In this document: positions 17,290 to 25,715 of the stretch, piece by piece | How positions within the stretch are numbered: position 1 is the stretch's first letter | How the letters are laid out: every line of letters starts with the position of its first letter | Source: an uncultured Prevotellaceae bacterium | GTDB taxonomy: Bacteria; Bacteroidota; Bacteroidia; Bacteroidales; Muribaculaceae | Direction of reading: 5' to 3' | DNA: 61,712 nt | Assembly (NCBI GenBank): GCA_947306175.1 | Contig: CAMZFV010000015.1 | Coordinates: forward strand, 1-61,712 | The notes under the pieces: generated by a model | Database searches by the model: none | What the model was told of the DNA's origin: nothing | What the model saw: only the letters and a program-made list of their open reading frames with translations | Translations under genes and position numbers: made by a program

Positions 17290-19136
17290 GGTGTCACTTT
17301 GTTTAAAGGGTTGTTCTCTTCTACCACGCCCATGGTGGTCCCACTGCCTGAACGGCGACGGGTACTACCCTCTACCGACTGCCACAGGCGTAGCTGTTCC
17401 TCATCGAGGTCAAAGATATCCTCAGGCGTCTTGGGGCGCAATGCGTCATACCACTTGAACTGTGGCAGATACATGTCTGCACGCTTTGCAAGAAAGAGCG
17501 GGGTCACCTTGCCCGACACCTCGGGCCACATGACAATGCGGTCCACCTCCTGTTTAGCCTTGAGGTTCAGGCGCAGGTAGCTCGACTCGGCATTGACCAT
17601 CTTGTTATAGGTGGAGTCCTTTTCTTGCGGGAACATGATTACCTGCACGTTGCCGTCAACGTCAAGTTGGCGTAATTCCTTGTTCTCAAACCAAGCCTTC
17701 ATTTTTTTGCCGCTCAACTGGTCATAGTAACCCTCTCCCAGGTGTTCGGCCATGAATCCACCGGTAGGCAAGGTTGCCCAATCCGCAGAACTGTCGTTAA
17801 GGTGAACATTGATCTCGTCACCAAAGATTTGCCTGTCCAGGTTCCATACCACGGCATGGCGGTACATGTTGATGATGGTGTCGGCCTCGCTCAACTGGAG
17901 CGAGTCACAGATGCCTTGGACGTCGTTGCGATAGAAGCGCACCTGATTGAAGGCCCGCAGCACGCGCACAGAATCATTCACCGAGTCATTGACCACGTTA
18001 TTGATGAGTGTGCATAGGGTGTCGGCATGCAGGTACAGGGTATCCTTTTGGGAAAACTCGCGGGCAAGAGCGCGACGGGTCACATAGCTGTAGTGAGCAT
18101 TGTCGTCATGATAGCCGTAGTCGCCCTCCAGGATGACCTTGTTGTTGGGGTCGGTGATGACCACACTGCCTCTGGCCTCGCCATAGTTGTGCTTGCGGTT
18201 ATAATACACGGTGTCGCCCAGCAGCGTCTTGCCATCCTTGGCGGTGATAATCGCACGTTCGTAGAGCGTCGCGTCGTCGGCACTGGTGTTATACCAGCCG
18301 TTGGTGGTGTTGATGGTGTTACTGTCGCTCACGATGAGGGTCTCGCTGGTGATATGGGCAATGTGGCTCTGGGTGTTGTAGTCGAGCAATTCGGTGAACA
18401 TTTCGTAGCGGTCGTTGACCAGATGAACATCTCGCGAGAACTCGGCCTGTTTGGTATCCAGCTCGTAGCGGCCATACTGCGACGACAACTCGGTGTTGTT
18501 GCGGTTGTCCACGATAGTACCGCCGTCGAAGTAATAGCCCACGTTAGAGTTGATCTCATAGTCAAGGGCGTCGGTAATCAGGGTCGTACTGCGGTTTTCC
18601 AGACGCACGTTATTACGCAGTTCGGCAACGCCCTGCTCGCCGTAGTAGTGCAGCACATCGCTATACACCCACAGGGTGTCGCCCTGGGTCATGCGCACAT
18701 GGCCGAAGGCATCGAGCGAACTGGTCTCGGCATAAAAATAGGCGCTGTCGCAGAACATGTACATGTCGCCGCGACGGAAGCGCACATTGCCTTTCAACAC
18801 CTGATAGTCAGTGCTGATGGCCTCGTTGGCCTTGAGAATATCGGCGTTTTCCAGGAAGACCTTGTTGGTCTGATTGCGGTTGGCTTTAGGAATCTGCGGC
18901 GTGATACGCTCCACCTTGGGCCCCTTGGCGCCTTTACGGGCAGCTTGTGGCGGCTGGGGGTTGGTGGGGACCTTAGTATTGGTTTTGACGGGAGTGCGGG
19001 GCTTGATGGTCTTTTGGGGTTGCTGCGCCCATACCACGGGCGACATCATCAGCGCCATAAGGCAGCATGCCACAATGACGTGCCGCCACTGGGAAGTGAC
19101 GGAAAAATGCCGCTTGATGTTGTGTGATTGCCGCAT
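17286..19136 (-). CDS. OstA/LptA-like outer-membrane biogenesis protein
   Basis: 616 residues with a signal peptide (ending VVWAQ, about 39) and a Pro/Lys-rich linker to ~85. Then comes a long run of OstA/LptA-type beta repeats: KVFLENADILKANEAI, YQVLKGNVRFRRGDMYMFCDSAYFY, GHVRMTQGDTLWVYSDVLHY, GVAELRNNVRLENRSTTLITDALDYEINSNVGYYFDGG. This is the jelly-roll fold that carries LPS across the periplasm. Bacteroidetes OstA-like proteins are longer than LptA (~185) and lack the LptD barrel, as here. It is between the SurA-like and mutL genes. An LPS-transport role is family knowledge. Confidence 0.85.
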   Translation of the reverse strand: MRQSHNIKRHFSVTSQWRHVIVACCLMALMMSPVVWAQQPQKTIKPRTPVKTNTKVPTNPQPPQAARKGAKGPKVERITPQIPKANRNQTNKVFLENADILKANEAISTDYQVLKGNVRFRRGDMYMFCDSAYFYAETSSLDAFGHVRMTQGDTLWVYSDVLHYYGEQGVAELRNNVRLENRSTTLITDALDYEINSNVGYYFDGGTIVDNRNNTELSSQYGRYELDTKQAEFSRDVHLVNDRYEMFTELLDYNTQSHIAHITSETLIVSDSNTINTTNGWYNTSADDATLYERAIITAKDGKTLLGDTVYYNRKHNYGEARGSVVITDPNNKVILEGDYGYHDDNAHYSYVTRRALAREFSQKDTLYLHADTLCTLINNVVNDSVNDSVRVLRAFNQVRFYRNDVQGICDSLQLSEADTIINMYRHAVVWNLDRQIFGDEINVHLNDSSADWATLPTGGFMAEHLGEGYYDQLSGKKMKAWFENKELRQLDVDGNVQVIMFPQEKDSTYNKMVNAESSYLRLNLKAKQEVDRIVMWPEVSGKVTPLFLAKRADMYLPQFKWYDALRPKTPEDIFDLDEEQLRLWQSVEGSTRRRSGSGTTMGVVEENNPLNKVTP

Positions 19137-19151
19137 CCCCTTCTTTGTTTT

Positions 19152-19180
19152 AAACTATGAATTCCGCTAATTACACTAAT
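19152..19180. repeat. single copy of the ACTACGAATTAC repeat
   Basis: AAACTATGAATTCCGCTAAT followed by TACACTAAT, between the SurA-like and OstA-like genes; diverged from the core at two positions. Confidence 0.55.
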
Positions 19181-19226
19181 GTGTTATTTCGTTAAATTGG
19201 CGAAAATCGCAGTATCAGCCTTAAGC

Positions 19227-20582
19227 CTATTTCCCTGTCTTGAGCCAGTCGTACTTGAAGTCACAATTGCGCCAGCTTTCCTCGATATAGACGTAAACGC
19301 TCTTTTGTTTCTGAATCACCCAGTCGCGCAGGATCTTTTCCTTGCTGGTGGCCTCGCACATATCCTTGATGATCATGTAATCCTCGGCAAGGTCAGCCTT
19401 GTGGCCATCGATGCGCTTTACCAGGCGCACCATAGCGACCTGCTCACGGCGTGTCTTGGGATTGATCATCACGAAGGGCTCGCTGATGTCGCCAGGCTGC
19501 ATCGTGCTGATTTTCTTACCCACCTCGGCGGGCAGGTCAGCCATCTCGAAGCGGCTGCTATGATTCTTCTCATTGAGCATGTTGCCGTTATTGTTACGGG
19601 AGTCCTTGTCTTGGGAAATAAACAGGGCCATCTCGTCAAAGGTCCTCTTGCCGGCAAGGATGTCGCTACGTACCGAGTCCAGACGGACCAGCGCGTCGGT
19701 CAGGTCTTTGTCGCTCACTTTGGGTCGGAGCAGGATGTGGCGTGTATTGACACGGTCGCCGCGTTTCTCGATCAGCTGGATGATGTGGTAACCATCATCA
19801 GTCTCCACGATGTTGGACACGCGCTTGTTGTCGTTGAGGTTAAAGGCGGCGGTAGCATATTCGGGCAGGAGCACCGAACGGCTCTGGAAACCCGTCTCGC
19901 CTCCATAGACCGCCGTGGCCTGGTCCTGGCTGTAGAGGATGGCCAGGGTCGAGAACTCGCGCTCTCCGCTGTTCACCTGGTTGGCATAGTCACGCAGTCG
20001 CGCCTTCACCTCGTCTATCTCCTGCTGAGGGATGACGGGGTTGATGGTGATAATCTGCGTCTCGACCTGCATGGGGATGAAGGGCAGCGAGTCCTTGGGC
20101 AAGTCGTTATAGTAACGGCGCACGTCGGCAGGGGTAGCCTTCACGTTCTTTGTCAGGTTACTCTGCACCTGCTGGATGCTGTACTGGTCGCTGATCATCT
20201 CGTTAAGCTTCTCTCGCAGGCGGGGCAAGGGCATACGGAAGTATTCCTCCACCTTCTCCTTGCTTCCTAAGTTGGCAATGAAGTAGTTGATGCGGCTCTC
20301 CACCTCGGCGCTCACACTACTGGCCTGCACCTCGACCGTGTCGATGCGCGCCTGGTCCAGGAATAGCTTATCCACTGCCATCTGCTCTGGAATCACACAA
20401 TAGGGGTTGCCGTTGATGGGCACCCGCTCATAGAGCGCCTGCTGGTACTGTTCCTCAATATCACTCTTAAAGATGGGTTCATCACCGATTACCCACGCAA
20501 CTTCCTCAGCTACATTATTTTGTGCCAGCATCGCAAAAGCGGTCACGGCAAATGCCAAGGCTGTAAAAAATCTCAGTTTCAC
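19227..20582 (-). CDS. SurA-like periplasmic peptidyl-prolyl isomerase
   Basis: 451 residues from a GTG at 20582. A longer frame beginning with TTG at 20633 is rejected because the -7 element TATCTTTG (20614-20621) lies inside it, and because the GTG start gives a clean signal peptide (KLRFFTALAFAVTAFAMLAQ). SurA-type chaperone N-terminal helices (residues ~25-160) are followed by two parvulin-type regions (about 190-290 and 295-400; FSTLAILYSQDQATAVYGGETGF, NTRHILLRPKVSD). The role is folding of outer-membrane proteins. Neighbours are an M16 protease, OstA-like and a second parvulin, all envelope-quality genes. Confidence 0.88.
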   Translation of the reverse strand: MKLRFFTALAFAVTAFAMLAQNNVAEEVAWVIGDEPIFKSDIEEQYQQALYERVPINGNPYCVIPEQMAVDKLFLDQARIDTVEVQASSVSAEVESRINYFIANLGSKEKVEEYFRMPLPRLREKLNEMISDQYSIQQVQSNLTKNVKATPADVRRYYNDLPKDSLPFIPMQVETQIITINPVIPQQEIDEVKARLRDYANQVNSGEREFSTLAILYSQDQATAVYGGETGFQSRSVLLPEYATAAFNLNDNKRVSNIVETDDGYHIIQLIEKRGDRVNTRHILLRPKVSDKDLTDALVRLDSVRSDILAGKRTFDEMALFISQDKDSRNNNGNMLNEKNHSSRFEMADLPAEVGKKISTMQPGDISEPFVMINPKTRREQVAMVRLVKRIDGHKADLAEDYMIIKDMCEATSKEKILRDWVIQKQKSVYVYIEESWRNCDFKYDWLKTGK

Positions 20583-20613
20583 TTGTATCGTAGTTTTAGT
20601 TAGTTTCAAACTG

Positions 20614-20621
20614 CAAAGATA
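20614..20621 (-). promoter_or_regulatory. -7 element deciding the SurA-like start
   Basis: Minus-strand TATCTTTG followed by GCAG, 31 nt upstream of the GTG at 20582. It shows that the in-frame TTG at 20633 is upstream of the transcript. Confidence 0.7.
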
Positions 20622-20660
20622 CTCATTTTTCAAGATTTAGATATATAATCTTTGTTAAAG

Positions 20661-23558
20661 CTACTTCTTAGGGACTTTGGTTTTATAGATGTCATCCTTC
20701 TTGACCTTGACGATGGTGCCATAACGTGCTAGCGCCTTCATATCAAGCTTCTTGACGTCACCCACGATCATCAGCTGGCAGGGCTGGCCCTGAATGTGCT
20801 GGCGGTAGAAGTCCTCGACGTCGGCTGCCGTCAAGGTGGGCAGGTGCTCGACCATCGCAGTGCTGGGGTCGGCGGTGTAACCGTTACGTTCAGCAAGGGC
20901 AATGGTCACGGGCTTACCACGGAAAGTGGGATAGCTGTTGTTGATATCGCTGAGCAGACTCTGACGGGCGACTTCGAGGTTTGCTGCGTTAACGGGCATG
21001 TCGCCCATGAGCGAGTCAAGCAGGGCAATCGCCTGCATCGACTTGTCGCCCTGAGTGGCAACAACTGCAATGTAACCCGAAGGGCTTGCTGAACGGGCCA
21101 GCGAGGGAGTAAGTGTTATGCCTTGAGCGGCATAAGCCATGGAGCGGAACTCGCGCACCTCCTGGAACAGCACCGACGACATGCCGCCGCCAAAGTACTC
21201 TCCCCACATCTCCAGACAGGCCTTATCATGCTCGCTCACCACATCGGGCAAGGGGCAGTAAAGTCCAATGACCGTCTGCCTCGACTTGGGTAAGTCAAAG
21301 ACATAGACCGTCCTCTCCTGCGGGCACAGCAAGGTGTTCTCCTGAACAGCATTCTCTACAGTGCCACGCAACTGGGGCAACTGGCGGGAAATCTTTTCGG
21401 CAACTTGGGCAGCGGGCAGGTTACCGCTGTAGCTGATGTCAAAACAGCAGTCATACAGACCCTTGAACGAATTGACGAGCGTTGCGGCCTTCTGCTTCTT
21501 CAATTCTTTGGCCGTCAAGCGGGTGAGATAGGAAGAGCGCTCACCGCGCACGACTTTCTCAGCCAAGGCCCTGAACACGTCGGTATTCTCTTCCCAGAAT
21601 GACTTTTCAGAAGGGCCTGCGGCGTCCTTGACAGATTCCAGTTTCTCTTCGTCGGGCTTGATGTGGTCCATGAAATGCCCCAATAGGTGCAATGTCTCTT
21701 CCAAGTGCTGGTCTTTACCCTTGAGCACGAGCATCGTCATCTGATCGTCGGCAGCTATCTCCAATTGCGCTCCCAACCGTTGCATGGCGGCCCCAAAGGA
21801 CTTGACGTCCAATGAATCCGTCCCCAATTCGACGATATAATCGGCTGCGGCTTCGAGCAGCTTGTCCTGCCTCGTACCCTTGTGGAAATTGATAATCAGA
21901 CTGAAAATGCCGTTTAACGGGTTGGGGCCTGCATAAAGGCGATTGCCGCCTGGCATATCCACCTTGACCGCATCACGGTCAAAGTCGAGCAGACGGGGTG
22001 CCACATTGTTGACAGGAATCCGCTCCAGACGCTTGGCATACGCCGATTGATCCCCTGCGTGCTGGGGCTTGACGGGGGTATATTCGGGCTTGGCAATCTG
22101 CTCAACCGGCACACGCCCGTTCTTCTTGTGGAAACGGTAGAAGTTATCGGTGAAATACTTGCGAGCCACCCGTGTGACATCGTCGCGGGTAATGTCGGCA
22201 ATACTCGACGACAACTCCATGCAGCGCTCCCACGATACGCCAGCCGACATGGCGGCCACCATTTGCTCACTGCGCTTGGAGATGCTTTCCAGTTCCAGTT
22301 CAGCGTCACGGGCTAGCATCTGCTTGACGGATTGCAGCTGCTCATCGGTAAACTCGCCGTTTTTAAGTTTCTCAAGCTGTTTCAGGCACAGGTTCTCGGC
22401 GGTTTTGACCTTACACAGTAGTTTGGGAACGACCATCACAGCGAGGCCTGACGTCTGGTTCAGCGCCAAGTTCATGGCCATCGACAGATAAACCCTGTTC
22501 TTGTTGGTCAACTCATCGAGCAGGCCAGTCTTGTTGTCATTGTTCAGCAACGCTAGAGCCACCTTCATGGCCGGAGCGTCTGCATCATAGTCGGTGGGAC
22601 CGCGAAAGACCATCGCGCTCATGCCGATAATGGGCATCGGGAATAGGACTTTCTCCACGGGCTGACCGTCGATGGCTGGCGCCACAATCTTTTCACGCAC
22701 GGGCTTAACACCACGATCCAGCTGGCCGAAAGTGCGCTCCAGAACGGGCAGCAGCGTCGATGGGTCAATGTCACCCGAAAGTATCAGGCCCATGTTGGAG
22801 GCCACATAATACTTCTTATAAAACGCCTCCATATCGGACTGACGCGGATTCTTCAGATTCTCAGTACTGCCGATGATGGGATAGGCATATGGCGTACCCT
22901 CAAGGAACTTGCTCGACACCTGCTCCAGCAACATGGCCGCAGGATTGTCGGTGTACATGTTCTTTTCCTCATAGACGGTTTCCAACTCACCCTGGAACAG
23001 GCGGAAAACGGGGTGCACAAGGCGGTGGCTGTTCAACTCGCACCACTGCTCGATGAACTGAGGCGAGAAGGTGTTGTGGTAATAGGTGAAATCATAGGAT
23101 GTGCCCGCATTCAGGCCTGAACCTCCATACTTGGTGATCAAGCGGTTGAACTCGTTGGGGATGGCATACTGCGAGGCTTTGATATTCAACTGGTTGATGT
23201 CATGTTGAATGGCTTTGCGCTGACGCTCATCGGTCGTGCGGGCCAACTCGTCATACTTCATCGAGATGGAGTCGAGATAGACACGCTCAGCGTTATAATC
23301 GACCGTTCCCAACTCGTCTGTGCCCTTAAACATGATGTGCTCAAAGTAGTGGGCAATACCCGTATTCGGGCAATCGACCGCACCAGCATTCACCACCACC
23401 GCGCCAAACACCTTCGGCTGGCTATGGTCCACATTGAGCCACACTTTCATGCCGTTGCTCAACTCCAGTTCCTGCACCTGCAACGCCGGATTTAATTGCC
23501 CTGTTGCCAACAACGACAAGAACAGGCATGACACACCAAATAAAAAAACTCGTCTCAT
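20661..23558 (-). CDS. M16 family zinc metallopeptidase (two-repeat, secreted)
   Basis: 965 residues, the size of a fused two-subunit M16 peptidase (pitrilysin type). A signal peptide (MRRVFLFGVSCLFLSLLATG) is present. The inverted zinc motif HxxEH is seen as H70-Y-F-E73-H74 (GIAHYFEHIMFKGT), and the distal Glu lies in ELETVYEEKNMY. Two further M16_C domains follow, and the second half (about 500-965) repeats the fold without the zinc motif. Probably periplasmic or outer-membrane facing peptide degradation. It lies between the two PPIase genes. A strong terminator stands 38 nt upstream of its ATG, so its own promoter is unclear. Confidence 0.93.
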   Translation of the reverse strand: MRRVFLFGVSCLFLSLLATGQLNPALQVQELELSNGMKVWLNVDHSQPKVFGAVVVNAGAVDCPNTGIAHYFEHIMFKGTDELGTVDYNAERVYLDSISMKYDELARTTDERQRKAIQHDINQLNIKASQYAIPNEFNRLITKYGGSGLNAGTSYDFTYYHNTFSPQFIEQWCELNSHRLVHPVFRLFQGELETVYEEKNMYTDNPAAMLLEQVSSKFLEGTPYAYPIIGSTENLKNPRQSDMEAFYKKYYVASNMGLILSGDIDPSTLLPVLERTFGQLDRGVKPVREKIVAPAIDGQPVEKVLFPMPIIGMSAMVFRGPTDYDADAPAMKVALALLNNDNKTGLLDELTNKNRVYLSMAMNLALNQTSGLAVMVVPKLLCKVKTAENLCLKQLEKLKNGEFTDEQLQSVKQMLARDAELELESISKRSEQMVAAMSAGVSWERCMELSSSIADITRDDVTRVARKYFTDNFYRFHKKNGRVPVEQIAKPEYTPVKPQHAGDQSAYAKRLERIPVNNVAPRLLDFDRDAVKVDMPGGNRLYAGPNPLNGIFSLIINFHKGTRQDKLLEAAADYIVELGTDSLDVKSFGAAMQRLGAQLEIAADDQMTMLVLKGKDQHLEETLHLLGHFMDHIKPDEEKLESVKDAAGPSEKSFWEENTDVFRALAEKVVRGERSSYLTRLTAKELKKQKAATLVNSFKGLYDCCFDISYSGNLPAAQVAEKISRQLPQLRGTVENAVQENTLLCPQERTVYVFDLPKSRQTVIGLYCPLPDVVSEHDKACLEMWGEYFGGGMSSVLFQEVREFRSMAYAAQGITLTPSLARSASPSGYIAVVATQGDKSMQAIALLDSLMGDMPVNAANLEVARQSLLSDINNSYPTFRGKPVTIALAERNGYTADPSTAMVEHLPTLTAADVEDFYRQHIQGQPCQLMIVGDVKKLDMKALARYGTIVKVKKDDIYKTKVPKK

Positions 23559-23595
23559 ATCTTTTTAGTCTTGAGTCATCGTCTTATCAGTAATT

Positions 23596-23642
23596 CAAAA
23601 AAGGAAACCTGCGTGGGCGCATCGACTCATGCAGGTTTCCTT
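23596..23642 (-). terminator. terminator between the ppiD-like and M16 genes
   Basis: Perfect 12-bp stem AAGGAAACCTGC / GCAGGTTTCCTT (arms 23601-23612, 23631-23642) followed on the minus strand by six or more T. Confidence 0.9.
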
Positions 23643-23660
23643 GATATCTGGAAGATGATA

Positions 23661-25580
23661 TTACTTCACCTTCTTGAGGACTTTCTTGTTGATCTTGGCG
23701 GGATATTTCTTGGCCAGTTCCTCTTTCCAACGCTGCTCCAGCACGTCCTGGTAGTCGCTGGTGACAGCACCGCGAACGTCGGCCATCTCCTCGGGCTGAT
23801 TGATGACGCCACCCTCAAGGATCATGAACGACTCATAACCCCTGCGTTCGGGCTTCTGACCCTCATGGAAAGCGAGATAATCGGCGAAAGCGTTCTCGCC
23901 CTTCTTTACGACCATGCGCTCCATACGGATGTCTAAGCCATACTTGTTATGGAGGGCATCGGTAAGGGTGTCGGCGCCAAACTTGGCGATATCGGCCTTC
24001 ACCAGATCGAGGACGCTGTCATTCTTAGCGCTGAGGATAATGCCCTTGAAGTGAGGCTCATCCCAATTATACTTGGCACGGTTCTGAGCAAAATACTGTT
24101 CCAGACCCACAGTGTCCTTGGTGGCAGCCTTCCACACGCGGCGGTTGCTGATTTCAAACAGCAACATGCCGTCACGGTACTCATTGAGCAGGTTGCGGTA
24201 CTCGGGATTGCTCTTCACCAACTCATGACCATGATAATCGAGGAGTGTGGTCTCGGCAACGGCATCCACCTTCGACATAATCAAATTCTTTGCGCCGTCG
24301 ATGGTGGAAATCGACAACTTGGGATTTAACTGCTGGAGAAGTGCACTAACGGGAACCGATTTATTGTCACCATAGAAGAACAGCGGCAACTTTGAGCCCT
24401 TGATGTTCTGAGCAACAAATGCAGAGTCATAGCCACCATTGGCAACAAGCGCATTGGTGAGATATGATTCAAACTCGGGATTTACCTTGTAGGCATACTT
24501 AGACTTGAGGTCATTCAGGCGGCGCTCCTTGATGAGCGTGGAACGGTTGTCACGGGCAATTGCGTTCTCGATCGTGGGACGCATGTCGGCCAACGTGGGG
24601 GTACCGTGAGCCACCTTCTTGATGATGTGGTAACCAAACTGGGTAGCGAAAGGCTCACTGATGGCGCCGTCAGCAAGATCAAAGGCGATATCCTCGAAGG
24701 GCTGAACCATGCGGCCACGGCCAAACCAGCCCAGGTCACCGCCACGACGGGCACTGCCATCCTGTGACTCGACCTTGGCCATTTCCTCAAAGTCAGCACC
24801 AGCCTTCAGCAGGTTGTAAATCGAGTCGATTTGAGCCTTGCACGCGGCCATCTGCTCCTCGGTAGCATCCTTGGGGAACAGCTTGAGGATGTGCTTGGCA
24901 TGAACGTCGTTGCGGTCACGCATCTTGTTCACGCGGATCATGTGAACACCAAACTGGGTTTTGAAAGGCTTGGAAACCTGACCAACGGGCGTGTTGTAAA
25001 CCTCGTTCTCAAAGTCATAGGGGAACATATTGGCCGACACGTAACCATAGTGGCCACGGTTGCGCTGCTTGGAGGGGTCACTGGAGTACTCGTTCACCAG
25101 CGTCTCCCAGTCCTGACCGTTCAGGATGCAGTTGCGGATGCTGTCCATACGCACCAGGTTTGCTTCGGTCTCGGCCGGATTGGCGCCCGAGGGCAGCATG
25201 AAGTGGTCAATGTCAACCTCTTTCAAACTGCGCTGGTAAGCCTCATTGACAAACTGCAAATGATAAGTAGAATCCTCTGTCATGTAGGGGGCGGCCAGAT
25301 CCTTCTGATAGCCCTCAAACTCTTTTATGAACAATTCGGTAGTATCAATACCAGCGGCCTCGGCATCAGCCACCTTCTGCTTGTAGAGCACAAAGCGGTC
25401 AACGTACTGTTCCAAGGTCTCCTTCTCTACCTGTTGTTGATTGTTTTTTTGATAGAGGTACTCAAACTCCGAGAGTTTGATGTCTTTGCCGTTGATGGTC
25501 ATGAGAACAGGATCCCCCTTAGCAATAGCGAGGATCGCAGTACCCAACAGCAACGAAGAAATCAAGAGTTTTGCTTTCAT
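23661..25580 (-). CDS. PpiC/SurA-type peptidyl-prolyl isomerase with two parvulin domains
   Basis: 639 residues from ATG at 25580 (MKAKLLISSLLLGTAILAIAKGD signal). A TTG 15 nt further up is part of the -7 element and is not used. The segment after the signal (DPVLMTINGKDIKLSEFEYLYQKN) is typical of Bacteroidetes SurA/PpiD proteins. Two parvulin domains are clear: about 125-225 (DIDHFMLPSGANPAE ... GHYGYVSANMFPYDFENEVYNTPVGQVSKPFKTQFGVHMIRV) and about 228-335 (VHAKHILKLFPKDAT ... GGDLGWFGRGRMVQPFEDIAFDLADGAISEPFATQFGYHII). The rest is a helical chaperone-like region. The role is envelope protein folding. Confidence 0.9.
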   Translation of the reverse strand: MKAKLLISSLLLGTAILAIAKGDPVLMTINGKDIKLSEFEYLYQKNNQQQVEKETLEQYVDRFVLYKQKVADAEAAGIDTTELFIKEFEGYQKDLAAPYMTEDSTYHLQFVNEAYQRSLKEVDIDHFMLPSGANPAETEANLVRMDSIRNCILNGQDWETLVNEYSSDPSKQRNRGHYGYVSANMFPYDFENEVYNTPVGQVSKPFKTQFGVHMIRVNKMRDRNDVHAKHILKLFPKDATEEQMAACKAQIDSIYNLLKAGADFEEMAKVESQDGSARRGGDLGWFGRGRMVQPFEDIAFDLADGAISEPFATQFGYHIIKKVAHGTPTLADMRPTIENAIARDNRSTLIKERRLNDLKSKYAYKVNPEFESYLTNALVANGGYDSAFVAQNIKGSKLPLFFYGDNKSVPVSALLQQLNPKLSISTIDGAKNLIMSKVDAVAETTLLDYHGHELVKSNPEYRNLLNEYRDGMLLFEISNRRVWKAATKDTVGLEQYFAQNRAKYNWDEPHFKGIILSAKNDSVLDLVKADIAKFGADTLTDALHNKYGLDIRMERMVVKKGENAFADYLAFHEGQKPERRGYESFMILEGGVINQPEEMADVRGAVTSDYQDVLEQRWKEELAKKYPAKINKKVLKKVK

Positions 25581-25592
25581 CTTAGTTGGTTT

Positions 25593-25600
25593 CAAATCTA
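25593..25600 (-). promoter_or_regulatory. -7 element of the ppiD-like gene
   Basis: Minus-strand TAGATTTG, 12 nt before the ATG at 25580; no TTG is at the expected -33 distance. Confidence 0.5.
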
Positions 25601-25640
25601 TATTTTACGTTTTTTCATTCTATATTACTATTGTATAACG

Positions 25641-25675
25641 CACGCGCATGGGAAAAATTATATCCCACGCGCATT
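25641..25675 (-). terminator. possible recQ terminator hairpin
   Basis: GC-rich arms ATGCGCGTGGG and CCCATGCGCGT bracket an AT-rich loop, ~40 nt after the recQ stop. The pairing has two or three mismatches and the downstream T-run is poor, so this is tentative. Confidence 0.4.
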
Positions 25676-25715
25676 TTTTATCAGCATTTTATTTGATTAA
25701 CTCCGATTTTAGGGT

